A stretch of DNA of 64,000 nucleotides from contig NZ_JBDFMO010000001.1 in NCBI RefSeq assembly GCF_047238305.1, forward strand, positions 496,001-560,000, read 5' to 3'. Both the position numbers and the translations under genes were made by a program. Positions 33,305 through 42,407 of this stretch are shown here, piece by piece; the first letter of the stretch is position 1; every line of letters begins with the position of its first letter. The notes below the pieces were generated by a model. It worked only from the letters and a program-made list of their open reading frames with translations, searched no databases and was not told where the DNA came from. The DNA is from Ferdinandcohnia sp047238305. GTDB lineage: Bacteria; Bacillota; Bacilli; Bacillales; Bacillaceae_L.

Positions 33305-33341
33305 CCATAAAAAAGAAGATCAAGAATATCTCGATCTTCTT
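33305..33341 (-). terminator. Terminator of the HAD gene
   Basis: A 9-bp perfect stem (AAGAAGATC / GATCTTCTT) extended by weaker pairs; TTTTTTATGG follows on the minus strand. Confidence 0.82.
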
Positions 33342-33347
33342 CCATCC

Positions 33348-34127
33348 TTATAACAATCCAACCATTTGTAGTCCGTGTAAAATGCCGTCTTCTTCAACGG
33401 ACTTCGTTACATATTTGGCAACGTCCTTAACTTCGTCAACCCCATTGCCCATCGCTACACTATTGTGAATCGTGGTGAGCATTTCCAAATCATTTAATCC
33501 GTCACCAAACGCATATACTCGCTCTTCTGGAATTCCGAATTTCTCAACAAGCTTTTCAATCCCTTTTGCTTTTGACCCGCCACTTGGGAGGACGTCAACA
33601 GAAACTGGGTGCCAGCGCACAAAGTCAAAGTCCTTAAACCCTTCTTCGTACTGCACTTCTTCTCCTTCTTGGACAAATAGTAGCGATTGGAACAATTTAC
33701 GTCCTTCATAATACTTTGGATCATAGGTAGGAAAGCTTTTGATTTTTAAAGTTGCAATGCTCTCCGTAATAAATTCATGTTCTGGAACATTTGCCTTCAT
33801 GTCCTCGTGATCCATGTAAACAATAGGGTGATTATTGGCAAGTGCTGTTTCTGTTAGCTGTAAAAGGGCTTCTTCATTCAATGGATTTGTGAAAATTTCT
33901 TCTCCATTTAACACGACGTATTGACCGTTGTAGCTAACGTACGTTCCGATTCCGAGCTCCTCACGCAGGTCTTCGAACATAAATGGAGCGCGACCTGTAG
34001 CAATGGCTACTTCATGCCCAAGTTCCTTTAGTTTAAAAATGGCTTCCTTTGTTGAGGCTGGCAGTTGTTTTTTATGGTTCAAGAGTGTTCCATCTATGTC
34101 AAAAAAGATAAGACTTCGTTCTTTCAC
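33348..34127 (-). CDS. Cof-type HAD phosphatase (YkrA-like)
   Basis: A 259-residue HAD hydrolase. Motif I is FFDIDGTLLNHKK, motif II Thr in IATGRAP, motif III the Lys in GSKAKGIEKL and motif IV FGDGLNDLEML, followed by VAMGNGVDEVK. The C2B cap spans residues about 80-185. It probably removes phosphate from sugar phosphates or cofactors; specificity is unknown. Related to the gene at 14706-15494. Divergent from an MFS transporter gene. Confidence 0.86.
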   Translation of the reverse strand: MKERSLIFFDIDGTLLNHKKQLPASTKEAIFKLKELGHEVAIATGRAPFMFEDLREELGIGTYVSYNGQYVVLNGEEIFTNPLNEEALLQLTETALANNHPIVYMDHEDMKANVPEHEFITESIATLKIKSFPTYDPKYYEGRKLFQSLLFVQEGEEVQYEEGFKDFDFVRWHPVSVDVLPSGGSKAKGIEKLVEKFGIPEERVYAFGDGLNDLEMLTTIHNSVAMGNGVDEVKDVAKYVTKSVEEDGILHGLQMVGLL

Positions 34128-34309
34128 TTCAAATTCCTACTTTCTATTTTACTTTTGTCTGCATTCACATATCACACTTACGATACAATATTTTCATGCT
34201 TTAAACAAATGAAACACCTCTGTATTTGCAAATAGAAAACATGCAAAAAGGACTACTCCTACGCATAAATTAGTACTACTGTTTTTATTTCACATCAAGG
34301 AGAGCGCAT

Positions 34310-35485
34310 ATGAGAAAAACATGGCTGTTAGGGTTTGGCTTCTTTAGCATTAGTCTTGGGTGGTCTTTATATAATGGATTTGTTCCTTTTTTTCTTGATA
34401 ATTTTATTACGAGTACGGCTTTGATTGGGTTTCTAATGACCATCGATAATTATATCGCTCTCTTTTTACAGCCATATATCGGTCAGCTGAGTGACCGAAC
34501 TCGGACTCGTTTTGGGCGCAGGATGCCCTATTTACTTATTGGCGTTCCACTTGCTGCCCTTTTCTATACACTGATTCCCCTTCACACCGGCTTAGTTTCC
34601 TTACTCATCTTCATGTTATGTATGAACTTGTCAATGGCGGTGTTTCGGTCCCCGACAATTGCGTTAATGCCAGATATCACTCCTGAACATAAACGAACAA
34701 AGGCGAATGGAATCATCAACTTTATGGGTGGCTGTGGGGCAATCTTAGCGTTTAGTATCGGCTCGTATTTATTTAGCTTTGACGAAACCCTTCCTTTTAT
34801 CGCCGTTTCCATCATCTTTTTAATCACTTTATGGATTGTTTTTAAACATATCAAAGAACACCGCGATTCCCTTTCTTATACAGAAACAACTGTCCCGAAA
34901 ATTAATTACAAAGAAGAATTGAACTCTTCTACTCTTTATCTATTAGCCGCGATCTTTTTTTGGTTTATTGCAATCCAGGGAATGGAGGCTTTATTTACCT
35001 TATATGGAGTGAACGAAATTGGCCTCTCCAAAAGTGCCTCTGCGTTTTCGTTAACATTTTTTTCATTAAGCTTTGTCATTTCCGCGATTCCGAGCGGTCT
35101 ACTGGGTGCGAAAATTGGGAAGAAAAACGTGATTCTACTCGGAGTGATCGGATTAATTGTTTCATTTTTGCTGTTGAATTGGGTTGTATCGGTGTTTTAT
35201 TTAAGAGCGATTTTATTTTTAGGAGGCATCTTTTGGGCTTTTGTTAATATTAACGCCTACCCTTTGATTGTTTCTACAGGGAGTGAGAAAAGCTTTGGAA
35301 CGAGAACGGGGCTATATTATTTGGTTTCCTCACTGGCAGCTATTACATCCCCACCGGCTCTAGGTTATTTAATTGACCTGTTTGGATTTAGTGTGTTGTT
35401 TTTAGCTGCAGCAGGTAGCTTAATGGTTGCATTGTTTTTTATTAGTAGAGTGACAGAGCATGAAAATCGTGTTCATGACTCATAG
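34310..35485 (+). CDS. MFS transporter of the SLC45/sugar-symporter-like type
   Basis: A 391-residue twelve-helix transporter. The cytoplasmic loop after helix 2 reads GQLSDRTRTRFGRRMPYLLI, the SLC45/GPH-like version of motif A (RTRFGRRRP), and helix 5 follows NGIINFMGGCGAILAF. These features suggest cation-coupled sugar uptake rather than drug export. No metabolic neighbours are present. ATG follows AAGGAGAGCGCAT. It ends 155 bases before the MarR-type gene. Confidence 0.8.
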   Translation: MRKTWLLGFGFFSISLGWSLYNGFVPFFLDNFITSTALIGFLMTIDNYIALFLQPYIGQLSDRTRTRFGRRMPYLLIGVPLAALFYTLIPLHTGLVSLLIFMLCMNLSMAVFRSPTIALMPDITPEHKRTKANGIINFMGGCGAILAFSIGSYLFSFDETLPFIAVSIIFLITLWIVFKHIKEHRDSLSYTETTVPKINYKEELNSSTLYLLAAIFFWFIAIQGMEALFTLYGVNEIGLSKSASAFSLTFFSLSFVISAIPSGLLGAKIGKKNVILLGVIGLIVSFLLLNWVVSVFYLRAILFLGGIFWAFVNINAYPLIVSTGSEKSFGTRTGLYYLVSSLAAITSPPALGYLIDLFGFSVLFLAAAGSLMVALFFISRVTEHENRVHDS

Positions 35486-35640
35486 TGGATTAGCGACATT
35501 AGTGGGCGTGTAAACTGGAAACAGTTATACAACGCCCTTTTACTATTTCATTGTTTTACCATAGACTATTACAGTGTTTTCTGTTACCATTATCAAATGG
35601 TTACCCTCGATAACTATTTTTCTAAAAGGAGTGAACTCCC

Positions 35641-36060
35641 ATAGAGACATTTCAATTATTCTTTCAGCAACTAACACAATTGTATCGTCCTTTTGAAAGT
35701 CAGCTGAATGTTGAGCTTAGTAAACATCAGCTTTATCGGGCGCAATGGTCCATTCTTTACTATATTGTAAATTTTGGTTCTCCCACACTTGTGGAAATTT
35801 CTACTTATCTTGGCGTTGAAAAGCCTACGGTTACAAGAACCATTAATCGTTTAGAAGAACTTGGATATGTGGAGCACATTCCTGGTAAAGACAAGCGAGA
35901 AAAGAGAATGCAGCTTACCGTTTTAGGCAAAAAGGTTTATCAAGATGTCCGGAAGACGGTTGATCAATTTGAACAGGAAATAATAAAGGGTGTTTCTGAG
36001 AAGGAACTACTTGAAGCTGTACATGTTCTGAAGGCCATTCGCAACAATCTAATAAAGTGA
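35641..36060 (+). CDS. MarR-family regulator with apparent ATA start codon
   Basis: A 139-residue winged-helix regulator if translation starts at ATA 35641. Recognition helix region is LVEISTYLGVEKPTVTRTIN, and the wing is HIPGKDKREKRMQLT. The only conventional start, TTG 35680, has no ribosome site and would remove the first helix (ETFQLFFQQLTQLY). By contrast AAAGGAG stands eight bases before the ATA, so the original start was probably ATG here. It is 13 bases ahead of an MFS gene, a common MarR-pump arrangement. The start may be non-canonical, mutated, or a sequence error. Confidence 0.78.
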   Translation: METFQLFFQQLTQLYRPFESQLNVELSKHQLYRAQWSILYYIVNFGSPTLVEISTYLGVEKPTVTRTINRLEELGYVEHIPGKDKREKRMQLTVLGKKVYQDVRKTVDQFEQEIIKGVSEKELLEAVHVLKAIRNNLIK

Positions 36061-36073
36061 GGAGAGTTACAAC

Positions 36074-37279
36074 TTGGATAATCAAAAACTGTGGACGAAG
36101 GATTTTATTATCGTTTCCTCCATCAATTTTTTCTTAACATTTATTTTTTACCTATTAGTTGTCATCATTGCGGTTTATGCAGTCGATGAATATGGTGCTT
36201 CTACGAGTCAGGCGGGACTTGTCACCGGAATTTTTATTGTCGGAACACTTATTGGCCGCCTATTTATAGGACGTTACATCGATCTGATTGGTCGAAAAAA
36301 GACATTATTTATTGGTTTAATTTTATTTATCATCACGACCTTCTTATACTTCGTACATGCCGGAATCACTTTTCTTCTTATCAATCGCTTCATTCATGGG
36401 ATTACACTCGGTATCGCAAGCACCGCAACAGGTACAATTGTTGCACAGATCATTCCACCTAAACGCAGAGGTGAAGGAATTGGTTACTTCAGTATGAGTG
36501 CAACATTAGCAACAGCAATCGGTCCATTTATTGGTTTGTTTATGTCTCAGCATACGAGCTACCCGGTTATCTTCGGATTATGTCTTGGGATTGGCGTCAT
36601 AGGTCTACTCACTTCTTTCATTTTGTATGTACCACCAATTGAAAACACAACAAATCAAAATCAAGAGCAAAAAGGCTTCCGGGTTGCTAATTACGTGGAA
36701 CCGAAGGCACTTCCAATCGCATTTGTTACATTTGCGATTTCACTTTGTTATGCAAGTGTTCTTTCATTCATCAATTTTTATGCGATTGAAATTGACTTAG
36801 TAACAGCGGCAAGCTTTTTCTTCCTTGTCTATTCAATTGCGGTTCTTGTTTCACGTCCTTTCACTGGACGCTTAATGGATATAAAGGGAGCAAACTATGT
36901 CATGTATCCAGCCTTTATTATCCTTGCAATCGGAATGTTTCTTTTAAGCATCGCTCATAACAGCGTCACACTTCTTATTTCTGGTGCGCTTATTGGGCTT
37001 GGATTTGGGAATATGCAATCATGCACGCAGGCTGTCGCGATCAAGTTAACCCCAGCACATCGCATGGGACTTGCAACTTCGACTTTCTATATCTTTTTAG
37101 ATGCAGGTCTTGGATTTGGTCCTTATTTATTAGGTTTTCTCGTTCCGATAACCGGCTACAGCAAGCTTTATTCTATTTTAAGCATGGTTGCATTGGTGAG
37201 TATTTTTCTTTACTTTTTCATGCATGGAAAGAAAGAAACATCCAGTCGAAAAAAAACAACAACATCTATATCCATGTAA
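36074..37279 (+). CDS. MFS transporter in operon with MarR regulator
   Basis: A 401-residue twelve-helix major facilitator. Motif A is GRYIDLIGRKKTLFI; the basic helix-4 motif is INRFIHGITLGIASTATGT; SATLATAIGPFIG is the motif-C-like segment. Overall it resembles the Bacillus YwoG-like group of putative drug or metabolite exporters. TTG 36074 follows GGAGAG. It is co-transcribed with the MarR-type regulator, which suggests substrate-inducible efflux. The C-terminus is basic and Ser/Thr-rich. It ends at a convergent terminator shared with a TetR gene. Confidence 0.85.
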   Translation: MDNQKLWTKDFIIVSSINFFLTFIFYLLVVIIAVYAVDEYGASTSQAGLVTGIFIVGTLIGRLFIGRYIDLIGRKKTLFIGLILFIITTFLYFVHAGITFLLINRFIHGITLGIASTATGTIVAQIIPPKRRGEGIGYFSMSATLATAIGPFIGLFMSQHTSYPVIFGLCLGIGVIGLLTSFILYVPPIENTTNQNQEQKGFRVANYVEPKALPIAFVTFAISLCYASVLSFINFYAIEIDLVTAASFFFLVYSIAVLVSRPFTGRLMDIKGANYVMYPAFIILAIGMFLLSIAHNSVTLLISGALIGLGFGNMQSCTQAVAIKLTPAHRMGLATSTFYIFLDAGLGFGPYLLGFLVPITGYSKLYSILSMVALVSIFLYFFMHGKKETSSRKKTTTSISM

Positions 37280-37283
37280 AAAG

Positions 37284-37320
37284 AAGCGATGCCCCGCGGA
37301 TTTATTGGGCATCGCTTTTC
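37284..37320. terminator. Bidirectional terminator between the MFS and TetR genes
   Basis: A perfect 11-bp stem (AAGCGATGCCC / GGGCATCGCTT) with a 12-base loop, T-rich at both sides; it lies between the two stop codons. Confidence 0.85.
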
Positions 37321-37974
37321 TTAGATTCGGATTCCATCCATAACAAAACGGACAAGGTTTTCGGTTTCTTGTTCGATATCAAGTGTGTCGTGAGATGGTA
37401 AAAGAACAAAATGCGTAACAAGAAATCCACCAAATGTTGTCATAAACATTTTTAAAAGGGCATCTGTAGGTAGGTCCTTTATTTCACCACGGCTTTTAAA
37501 AAGTTCGAATGCATGTGCAGCACGTCTCATCACATTAGCAGAGAAATAGGGAAGAAATTCCTTCTTTAACTCTTCACTGTATAATAATTCCTTGACGATA
37601 ATTCGAAAGATTTCTTGATTTTCACTGATAAATTCCATCCTGTTTTTGATGATCCTTCTTAAAAAATCTTCAAAATGAACAGTATCTTCGGTTAATACCT
37701 CTTTAAATACTTTCTCAGCCATTCCCGGTAAAGCTTCTTTTAAAAATGGAATGATCACCGACAGCAATAAATTATCCTTTGTACCATAATGGCGGAAAAT
37801 GGTTCCTTCAGCTACCCCTGCAGCTTTTGCGATTTCACTTGTAGATGTATTGGCATATCCTTTGTCAGCAAACATTTTTATGGCTGTTTCAGCGATTTTC
37901 TGTTGCTTTTCAGTTGGTTTTTTGGATGTTTTTGTTTGTTCAATTATAGCATCTAATAGATTATCTTTAGACAA
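37321..37974 (-). CDS. TetR-family repressor of the ABC-2 exporter operon
   Basis: A 217-residue TetR regulator. The HTH is at residues about 22-66 (KMFADKGYANTSTSEIAKAA, then VAEGTIFRHYGTKDNLL). The ligand-binding half is helical with no recognised family. It is the last gene of the ATPase-permease-TetR operon, starting 19 bases after the permease stop. Two operator-like palindromes flank the operon promoter (39834-39900), so autoregulation is very likely. The inducer is probably a substrate of the exporter. Confidence 0.88.
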   Translation of the reverse strand: MSKDNLLDAIIEQTKTSKKPTEKQQKIAETAIKMFADKGYANTSTSEIAKAAGVAEGTIFRHYGTKDNLLLSVIIPFLKEALPGMAEKVFKEVLTEDTVHFEDFLRRIIKNRMEFISENQEIFRIIVKELLYSEELKKEFLPYFSANVMRRAAHAFELFKSRGEIKDLPTDALLKMFMTTFGGFLVTHFVLLPSHDTLDIEQETENLVRFVMDGIRI

Positions 37975-37993
37975 ATCCCTTTCACTTCCTTCG

Positions 37994-39055
37994 TTACAAT
38001 GCGCGGTATTTTTTCAACGCAAATACATTCAATATGATAAAAACAGTAGCGAATATGACTAATGCTAAAAGGTCCAAACTGATATCAGCGAATCCTAAGC
38101 CTTGGTACATTACTCCCTTTAATGCATCTGCTGCATAATAAATAGGCATGACTTTTGCAATGAGCTGAAGCCAATCTGCCATTCCCTCAAGAGGGAAAAT
38201 TCCAGAGAAGAATATTTGTGGGATAATGACAATTGGAATAAATTGAATCATTTGAAATTCTGAAGCAGCAAATGCCGACAATAATATGCCTAATGATAAA
38301 GCAACTAAAGCTAACAATAAATTTATAAGGATGACAATCTAGATTGAGCCTACTAGCACAACATCTAACACGTGAATGGTAAAGAACACAACAATCACAG
38401 TTTGGATGATAGCAAAGATTCCAAAGCCAACTAAATAGGCAGTCACAATTTCTCCCCTTCGAATAGGTGTTGCCATCAATCTCTCTAGGGTGCCTGATGT
38501 TCTCTCCTTGAGCAATCCAATTCCTGAAATGAGAAATACAAAGAAGAATACGAAATAGCCAATCAAGATTGGACTAAGCACATCAAAAAATATCGTATCA
38601 CTATTTCCGTACACATAGTTTGTTTCTAAATCAATTTTAGGAATGCTTCCGATTGAAGGTACCTGTTTTACTAATTTTTCCTGTGCCTGTGCGGCAAATA
38701 CTTGATTCACCTTCATTTGTAAGGTTTTTGCGGTTGATGGATCACTATTTGTTAATGTGAGAATGACTTCGTTGTTTTCCATTTCAAGTAACCCATCGAG
38801 ATTGTGATCGATTATGGTTTGTTTGGGATTACTGGATCGGCTGAATTCCTCAATTTGAATATCTACCTCTTTTAAAGCTGTAACCACTTTTTCATCAACC
38901 TCAACAACACCTAATGTAGGCTCTACAGTATCACCGTTAAACATAACGTACATAAGGGATAAGACTAAAAGTGGCGCAACAAATAATAATGCTAATGTTC
39001 GCTTATCACGAAGAAGCTGCTGAAAGATTCTTTTAATAAGGGCGATGGTTCTCAT
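37994..39055 (-). pseudogene. ABC-2 type permease split by one in-frame TAG
   Basis: A 353-codon membrane component of an ABC-2 exporter: N-terminal helix (ALLFVAPLLVLSLMYVMF), an extracytoplasmic domain of about 130 residues, then five or more helices. A TAG at 38339-38341 follows LDVVLVGSI, and the same frame continues with IVILINLLLALVALS to 37994, giving the last 115 residues. A TGG-to-TAG change would explain it. The start ATG overlaps the ATPase stop by 4 bp. The truncated form lacks half of the membrane domain, so transport is doubtful unless the stop is suppressed or a sequencing error. Confidence 0.85.
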
Positions 39056-39777
39056 TGTCTCACCCTCCCCGCCTGTAAAAATACTTCATCAAAATTACTT
39101 GCATGGTATGTTTCTTTCAATTCTGTCGGCGTACCTCTTGTTAAAATTCGACCATCACGGACCATTGCAATATAATCGCAACGATCTGCTTCTTCCATGA
39201 CATGAGTAGTGACGATTATCGTTTTGCCCTCTTCCTTTTTTAAGCGAAATAGTTCATTCCAAATCGTCAGCCTTAGCTCTGGATCAATCCCAACAGTTGG
39301 TTCATCTAAAATAAGAATTTGGGGGTTTTGAATTAAGGCGATGGCAAGTGACAAACGGCGTTTCATCCCACCAGAATAGGTAGAGACCTTTTTATTTAGG
39401 TCATCCGTTAGATTAACGAATTTAGCTGTATACGCAATTCGTTCTTTTGTTTCGGTTCGATTTAATTTATAAAGTGAAGCAAAAAATGCGAGATTTTCCT
39501 TCCCCGTTAGCTCTGTATAGAGTGCATCAGATTGGGCCATATAGCCAATATCCTGCAGCAATTCTAAATTCGGCATTTTCTTCCCTAATACTTGAATGAA
39601 TCCAGCGTCAGGTGAATCCATCCCAACAATCATTTTCACTAATGTCGTTTTACCCGCCCCTGAAGGACCTATAAATCCATAAATCGTTCCTTCCTCGATG
39701 GTAAGGTCGATTTCGTTTAACACAACTTTTTTACCAAAGCTTTTACTTACCTTTTCAATTTCCACCGTATTAATCAT
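39052..39777 (-). CDS. ABC-2 exporter ATP-binding protein
   Basis: A 241-residue ATPase subunit. Walker A is GPSGAGKTTLVK, Q-loop in IGYMAQSDALY, signature YSGGMKRRLSLA, Walker B ILILDEPTVG and the H-loop His in TTHVMEE. Sequence type is that of multidrug/antibiotic ABC-2 exporters (DrrA-like). It is the first gene of the operon with the (broken) permease and TetR repressor. Start ATG follows GGGAGGTAGTTTA. Confidence 0.92.
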   Translation of the reverse strand: MINTVEIEKVSKSFGKKVVLNEIDLTIEEGTIYGFIGPSGAGKTTLVKMIVGMDSPDAGFIQVLGKKMPNLELLQDIGYMAQSDALYTELTGKENLAFFASLYKLNRTETKERIAYTAKFVNLTDDLNKKVSTYSGGMKRRLSLAIALIQNPQILILDEPTVGIDPELRLTIWNELFRLKKEEGKTIIVTTHVMEEADRCDYIAMVRDGRILTRGTPTELKETYHASNFDEVFLQAGRVRQ

Positions 39778-39833
39778 TAAACTACCTCCCTTTTACCTTC
39801 ATCCCTACTAAGGATCTTATACGCAACAAAAAA

Positions 39834-39900
39834 GTGAGTGATTACTCACATTATCACCCTTGATTTTATTTTAGTCAATAAAAAATGAGTATTCACTCAC
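39834..39900 (-). promoter_or_regulatory. Operon promoter flanked by two TetR operators
   Basis: On the minus strand -35 TTGACT (39873-39878), a 17-base spacer and -10 GATAAT (39850-39855) make a good sigma-A promoter. GTGAGTGATTACTCAC (39834-39849) directly follows the -10, and ATGAGTATTCACTCAC (39885-39900) lies just before the -35. Both are palindromes with half-sites TGAGT/ACTCA, 51 bp apart. They are the likely TetR binding sites. Confidence 0.8.
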
Positions 39901-39981
39901 AAAAATATTTTTACAAGTAGGATATACGAACAAGCACTTTGTTCTTCTCGTTCATACGATGCATGAAAGGAGGTGACAACC

Positions 39982-40245
39982 TTGGACTTGCTACAATTTT
40001 TAAATGAAAATTATTATATGTTGGTCCCTGTGTTATGGGTAATTGGATTTTTCTTAAAACAAACGCCTACTATTCCGAATTGGTCGATTACATGGATCTT
40101 ATTAGGGGTTTCCTTAGTAGGAGGTGCCGTTTTATTTGGATTTACAGCAGAAGCAGTCTTCAATGGAGTCATTGCAGCTGGTGTTGCAGTTTTTGGGCAT
40201 CAAATGGTAAAACAAACCGCAGAAGCAATGGAAAGGAAAAAATAA
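39982..40245 (+). CDS. Small holin-like membrane protein
   Basis: An 87-residue protein with two to three hydrophobic segments (MLVPVLWVIGFFL, WILLGVSLVGGAVLFGF, GVIAAGVAVFGHQMVKQ), the size, spacing and basic C-terminus of phage holins (the NWSITWILLGVSLVGG segment resembles Phage_holin_5_2-type proteins). No lysin or phage genes are nearby, so it may be a domesticated or stress-related holin. The frame opens at GTG 39973, but AAAGGAGG overlaps it; TTG 39982 is correctly spaced. Assignment is moderate. Confidence 0.6.
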   Translation: MDLLQFLNENYYMLVPVLWVIGFFLKQTPTIPNWSITWILLGVSLVGGAVLFGFTAEAVFNGVIAAGVAVFGHQMVKQTAEAMERKK

Positions 40246-40326
40246 CACACTCTTAAGCATTTATTCAATTTATGAACGAAAGAAAATCCTTTCTCTTGTA
40301 GTAAATATAAATCGCCTCACACAAAT

Positions 40327-40352
40327 AACGCTTGGTTTTCCAAGCGTTTTCT
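40327..40352. terminator. Terminator of the holin-like gene
   Basis: A perfect 9-bp stem (AACGCTTGG / CCAAGCGTT) with a four-T loop, followed by TTCTCG; it may serve both convergent genes. Confidence 0.75.
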
Positions 40353-40364
40353 CGTGATAGGGAA

Positions 40365-41081
40365 TTAGACCGTACACCTATATACTCTAAAGTTTAATTT
40401 ATCTTTGTATTTACTTACGATTTCTTGGTGCTGTGCAATAATTTCATGATGTTTTTCATTGATTTGTTTTGAAAGCATAAAATCATTTGCATACATAATG
40501 TCTTCTGGAACAAAATGATGACTGTGTTTTTCAACTGTTACATTGCGAAAGCCTGATTTTTGAAAATAATGACGCCAGTCTGCCTCGGTTAATAAATCGG
40601 ACACACCATAAAAGTCACAAATAAACTTTTTTTCCTTTTCTGTGAAGGAATGTGGTTCAACTGTCATTTCAATCGCCAATAATACACCATTTGGCTTTAG
40701 TACCCTTTTATATTCTGTAAGGCTAGTAGGAATATTGGTAAATGCTGTCACGGACTCCGAGAGAATAAAATCGAAAATCCCATTTTCAAAAGGCAATTTT
40801 TCAGTCCGCCCTTTAACGACATTGATTGGTAAACTCAAAGATTGAAATCTTTGTTTGGCCTTATTCACCATCACTTTATTGATATCTACTGCTGTTATGT
40901 TGCACTTATATTGCATGAAAATGAATGCTGCTGTTTGGCCGGTTCCACAGCCAACATCAAGTATAGCTGATTTACGATTTATTGTTTCCCTTTCTAATAG
41001 TTGCTTGGTAAGCTGTAATCCACCAGGGTGAGCCCCCCCAACTCCGTATGTCGCTAAACTATCGAGATATGTGTAGTTCAT
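40365..41081 (-). CDS. Class I SAM-dependent methyltransferase
   Basis: A 238-residue methyltransferase of the UbiE/Methyltransf_11 type. The SAM-binding motif is ILDVGCGTGQTAAF (about residues 40-53), motif II ITAVDIN, motif post-II GIFDFILSESVTAF. The N-terminus YGVGGAHPGG is distinctive of a Bacillus subgroup. The substrate is unknown. It lies 18 bases after the YppG-like gene in the same direction, so they may be co-transcribed. Confidence 0.82.
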   Translation of the reverse strand: MNYTYLDSLATYGVGGAHPGGLQLTKQLLERETINRKSAILDVGCGTGQTAAFIFMQYKCNITAVDINKVMVNKAKQRFQSLSLPINVVKGRTEKLPFENGIFDFILSESVTAFTNIPTSLTEYKRVLKPNGVLLAIEMTVEPHSFTEKEKKFICDFYGVSDLLTEADWRHYFQKSGFRNVTVEKHSHHFVPEDIMYANDFMLSKQINEKHHEIIAQHQEIVSKYKDKLNFRVYRCTV

Positions 41082-41099
41082 CTATACTCCACCTATTCT

Positions 41100-41327
41100 T
41101 TATTTTTTCAAAAACATGGACAGTAAGGGACTCATTTGACCATATATCTTTTTCATATGTCCCGCTGTAGTAGAGATCTTACTAAAATCAAGCTTTCCAT
41201 CGGATGTTTGAAAATGGGACATTAGACTAGAAATATTTGATGGCTGCGAATTAGTGAATGGTCTTCGTGGTCTACCTATACTGTTGGGTCTAAATGGAAC
41301 AGGTCGTCTTGGTCTTCCATACACCAT
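41100..41327 (-). CDS. YppG-like small protein
   Basis: A 75-residue basic protein: an Arg/Pro-rich start (MVYGRPRRPVPFRPN) and a conserved tail (FQTSDGKLDFSKISTTAGHM). The tail matches the YppG-like pattern of small Bacillus proteins, several of which are associated with spores; function unknown. The ATG at 41327 follows GGGGAGATG and is preferred over a longer frame from 41381. Confidence 0.65.
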   Translation of the reverse strand: MVYGRPRRPVPFRPNSIGRPRRPFTNSQPSNISSLMSHFQTSDGKLDFSKISTTAGHMKKIYGQMSPLLSMFLKK

Positions 41328-41468
41328 TTTTTCATCTCCCCACTTTCTACAATTTTTTCGTTTTAATGAAAAAGTTATCATTGAAGGACAATCCTGTCTC
41401 AGTAGGAACGGGAAATGCCCTCCAACGTAATGTTCAGTTGCTTTTTACTAATCGTTAATCTTACTAAC

Positions 41469-41729
41469 CTACCACCAGAGCGCCCCAACTAGGGCAATAC
41501 CTGCAATCGCACCGATGGCAAGACCAGCTCCAAATCCACCCCATCCCCAGCCATAATAGCCGTAGCCATAGCCTCCAAAATTTCTTCGTGGACCAATTGG
41601 ACGGAGATATACCCGGTCACCAGTTACACGATGAATAACTCCACGATGGACCCTTCCATCCCGCATTCTTATTTCAACAGCCCTTCCTCTGTATCTATGA
41701 CACAAAGAATGATAATATCCGACAGACAC
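41469..41729 (-). CDS. Small glycine-rich, membrane-anchored protein with SH3/Sm-like start
   Basis: An 86-residue protein: residues 10-45 look like a small Sm/SH3-type beta barrel (GRAVEIRMRDGRVHRGVIHR), followed by a Gly/Tyr/Trp-rich linker and a C-terminal hydrophobic helix (GLAIGAIAGIALVGALWW). I recognise no named family, though similar short proteins occur in spore-formers. Start is GTG 41729 after GGGGGTGAAG. Function unknown. Confidence 0.6.
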   Translation of the reverse strand: MSVGYYHSLCHRYRGRAVEIRMRDGRVHRGVIHRVTGDRVYLRPIGPRRNFGGYGYGYYGWGWGGFGAGLAIGAIAGIALVGALWW

Positions 41730-41944
41730 GATACTTCACCCCCAAACCTGTTAGATAATTATCATCTTATGTGAGAATTTAAGTTTCGCAGAGGTCAGGT
41801 GTCCTAAGACAAGCGCGGAAATTTATCAAATGGTGAAGGACGTCATTCGATTTTTGGGATATGGGTTTTAGTCGTATAGGTATATTTTTCATATTCTCAG
41901 AATACAAACATAAATAATTGTATTTTTACAAGGGAGGGATAACA

Positions 41945-42382
41945 ATGCAGATTCGAAGAGCCACTTACGATGAAACCCAAAGAATACTCAATCATTCTTT
42001 GGAGGTATTAAAAGAAGCTACGATGGGGCATGTTAAACAAAGGAAAAAGAAGGCATTAGAATTAATTTCACCATTTCTATCCAATGGAGGATATTACTTG
42101 ATTTGTCTTGAAAACAATAGGGTCTTAGGCTGGATCGGAGTAGGTAGTTCAGTTGATATTAATACAGATGAAATGATTGGAATCATCCCTGAAATATATG
42201 TTCTGCCTAAGTATCGTAATAAAGGGATAGCTAAAATACTATGTAAAGAAGCTTTTACCTTTTTAAAAAGTGAAGGATTGAGTAAGGTTCAACTTAATGT
42301 ATTTTCAGGAAACTACGCGAAAAAGTTATATGAAGATCTTGGTTTTAAAGAAGTGTCTACAATCATGGAACGAAAAATTTAA
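41945..42382 (+). CDS. GNAT-family N-acetyltransferase
   Basis: A 145-residue GNAT enzyme. The acetyl-CoA-binding motif A is IYVLPKYRNKGIAKILCKEA, and motif B follows as VQLNVFSGNYAKKLYEDLGF. Substrate unknown. ATG 41945 follows GGGAGGGATAACA. Monocistronic with its own strong terminator. Confidence 0.87.
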   Translation: MQIRRATYDETQRILNHSLEVLKEATMGHVKQRKKKALELISPFLSNGGYYLICLENNRVLGWIGVGSSVDINTDEMIGIIPEIYVLPKYRNKGIAKILCKEAFTFLKSEGLSKVQLNVFSGNYAKKLYEDLGFKEVSTIMERKI

Positions 42383-42407
42383 GAGTCATTTGATCTTCAA
42401 ATCTGAA

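Noticed and set aside
19263..38341. TAG codons in the transposase and permease as evidence for amber recoding
   Set aside because: Normal genes here end in TAG (for example the MFS gene at 8820-8822 and rocR at 56557-56559) and the transposase also contains a TAA; decay or errors explain the stops.
39982..40245. Prophage remnant around the holin-like gene
   Set aside because: No lysin, portal, tail or integrase genes, and neighbours are ordinary chromosomal genes.
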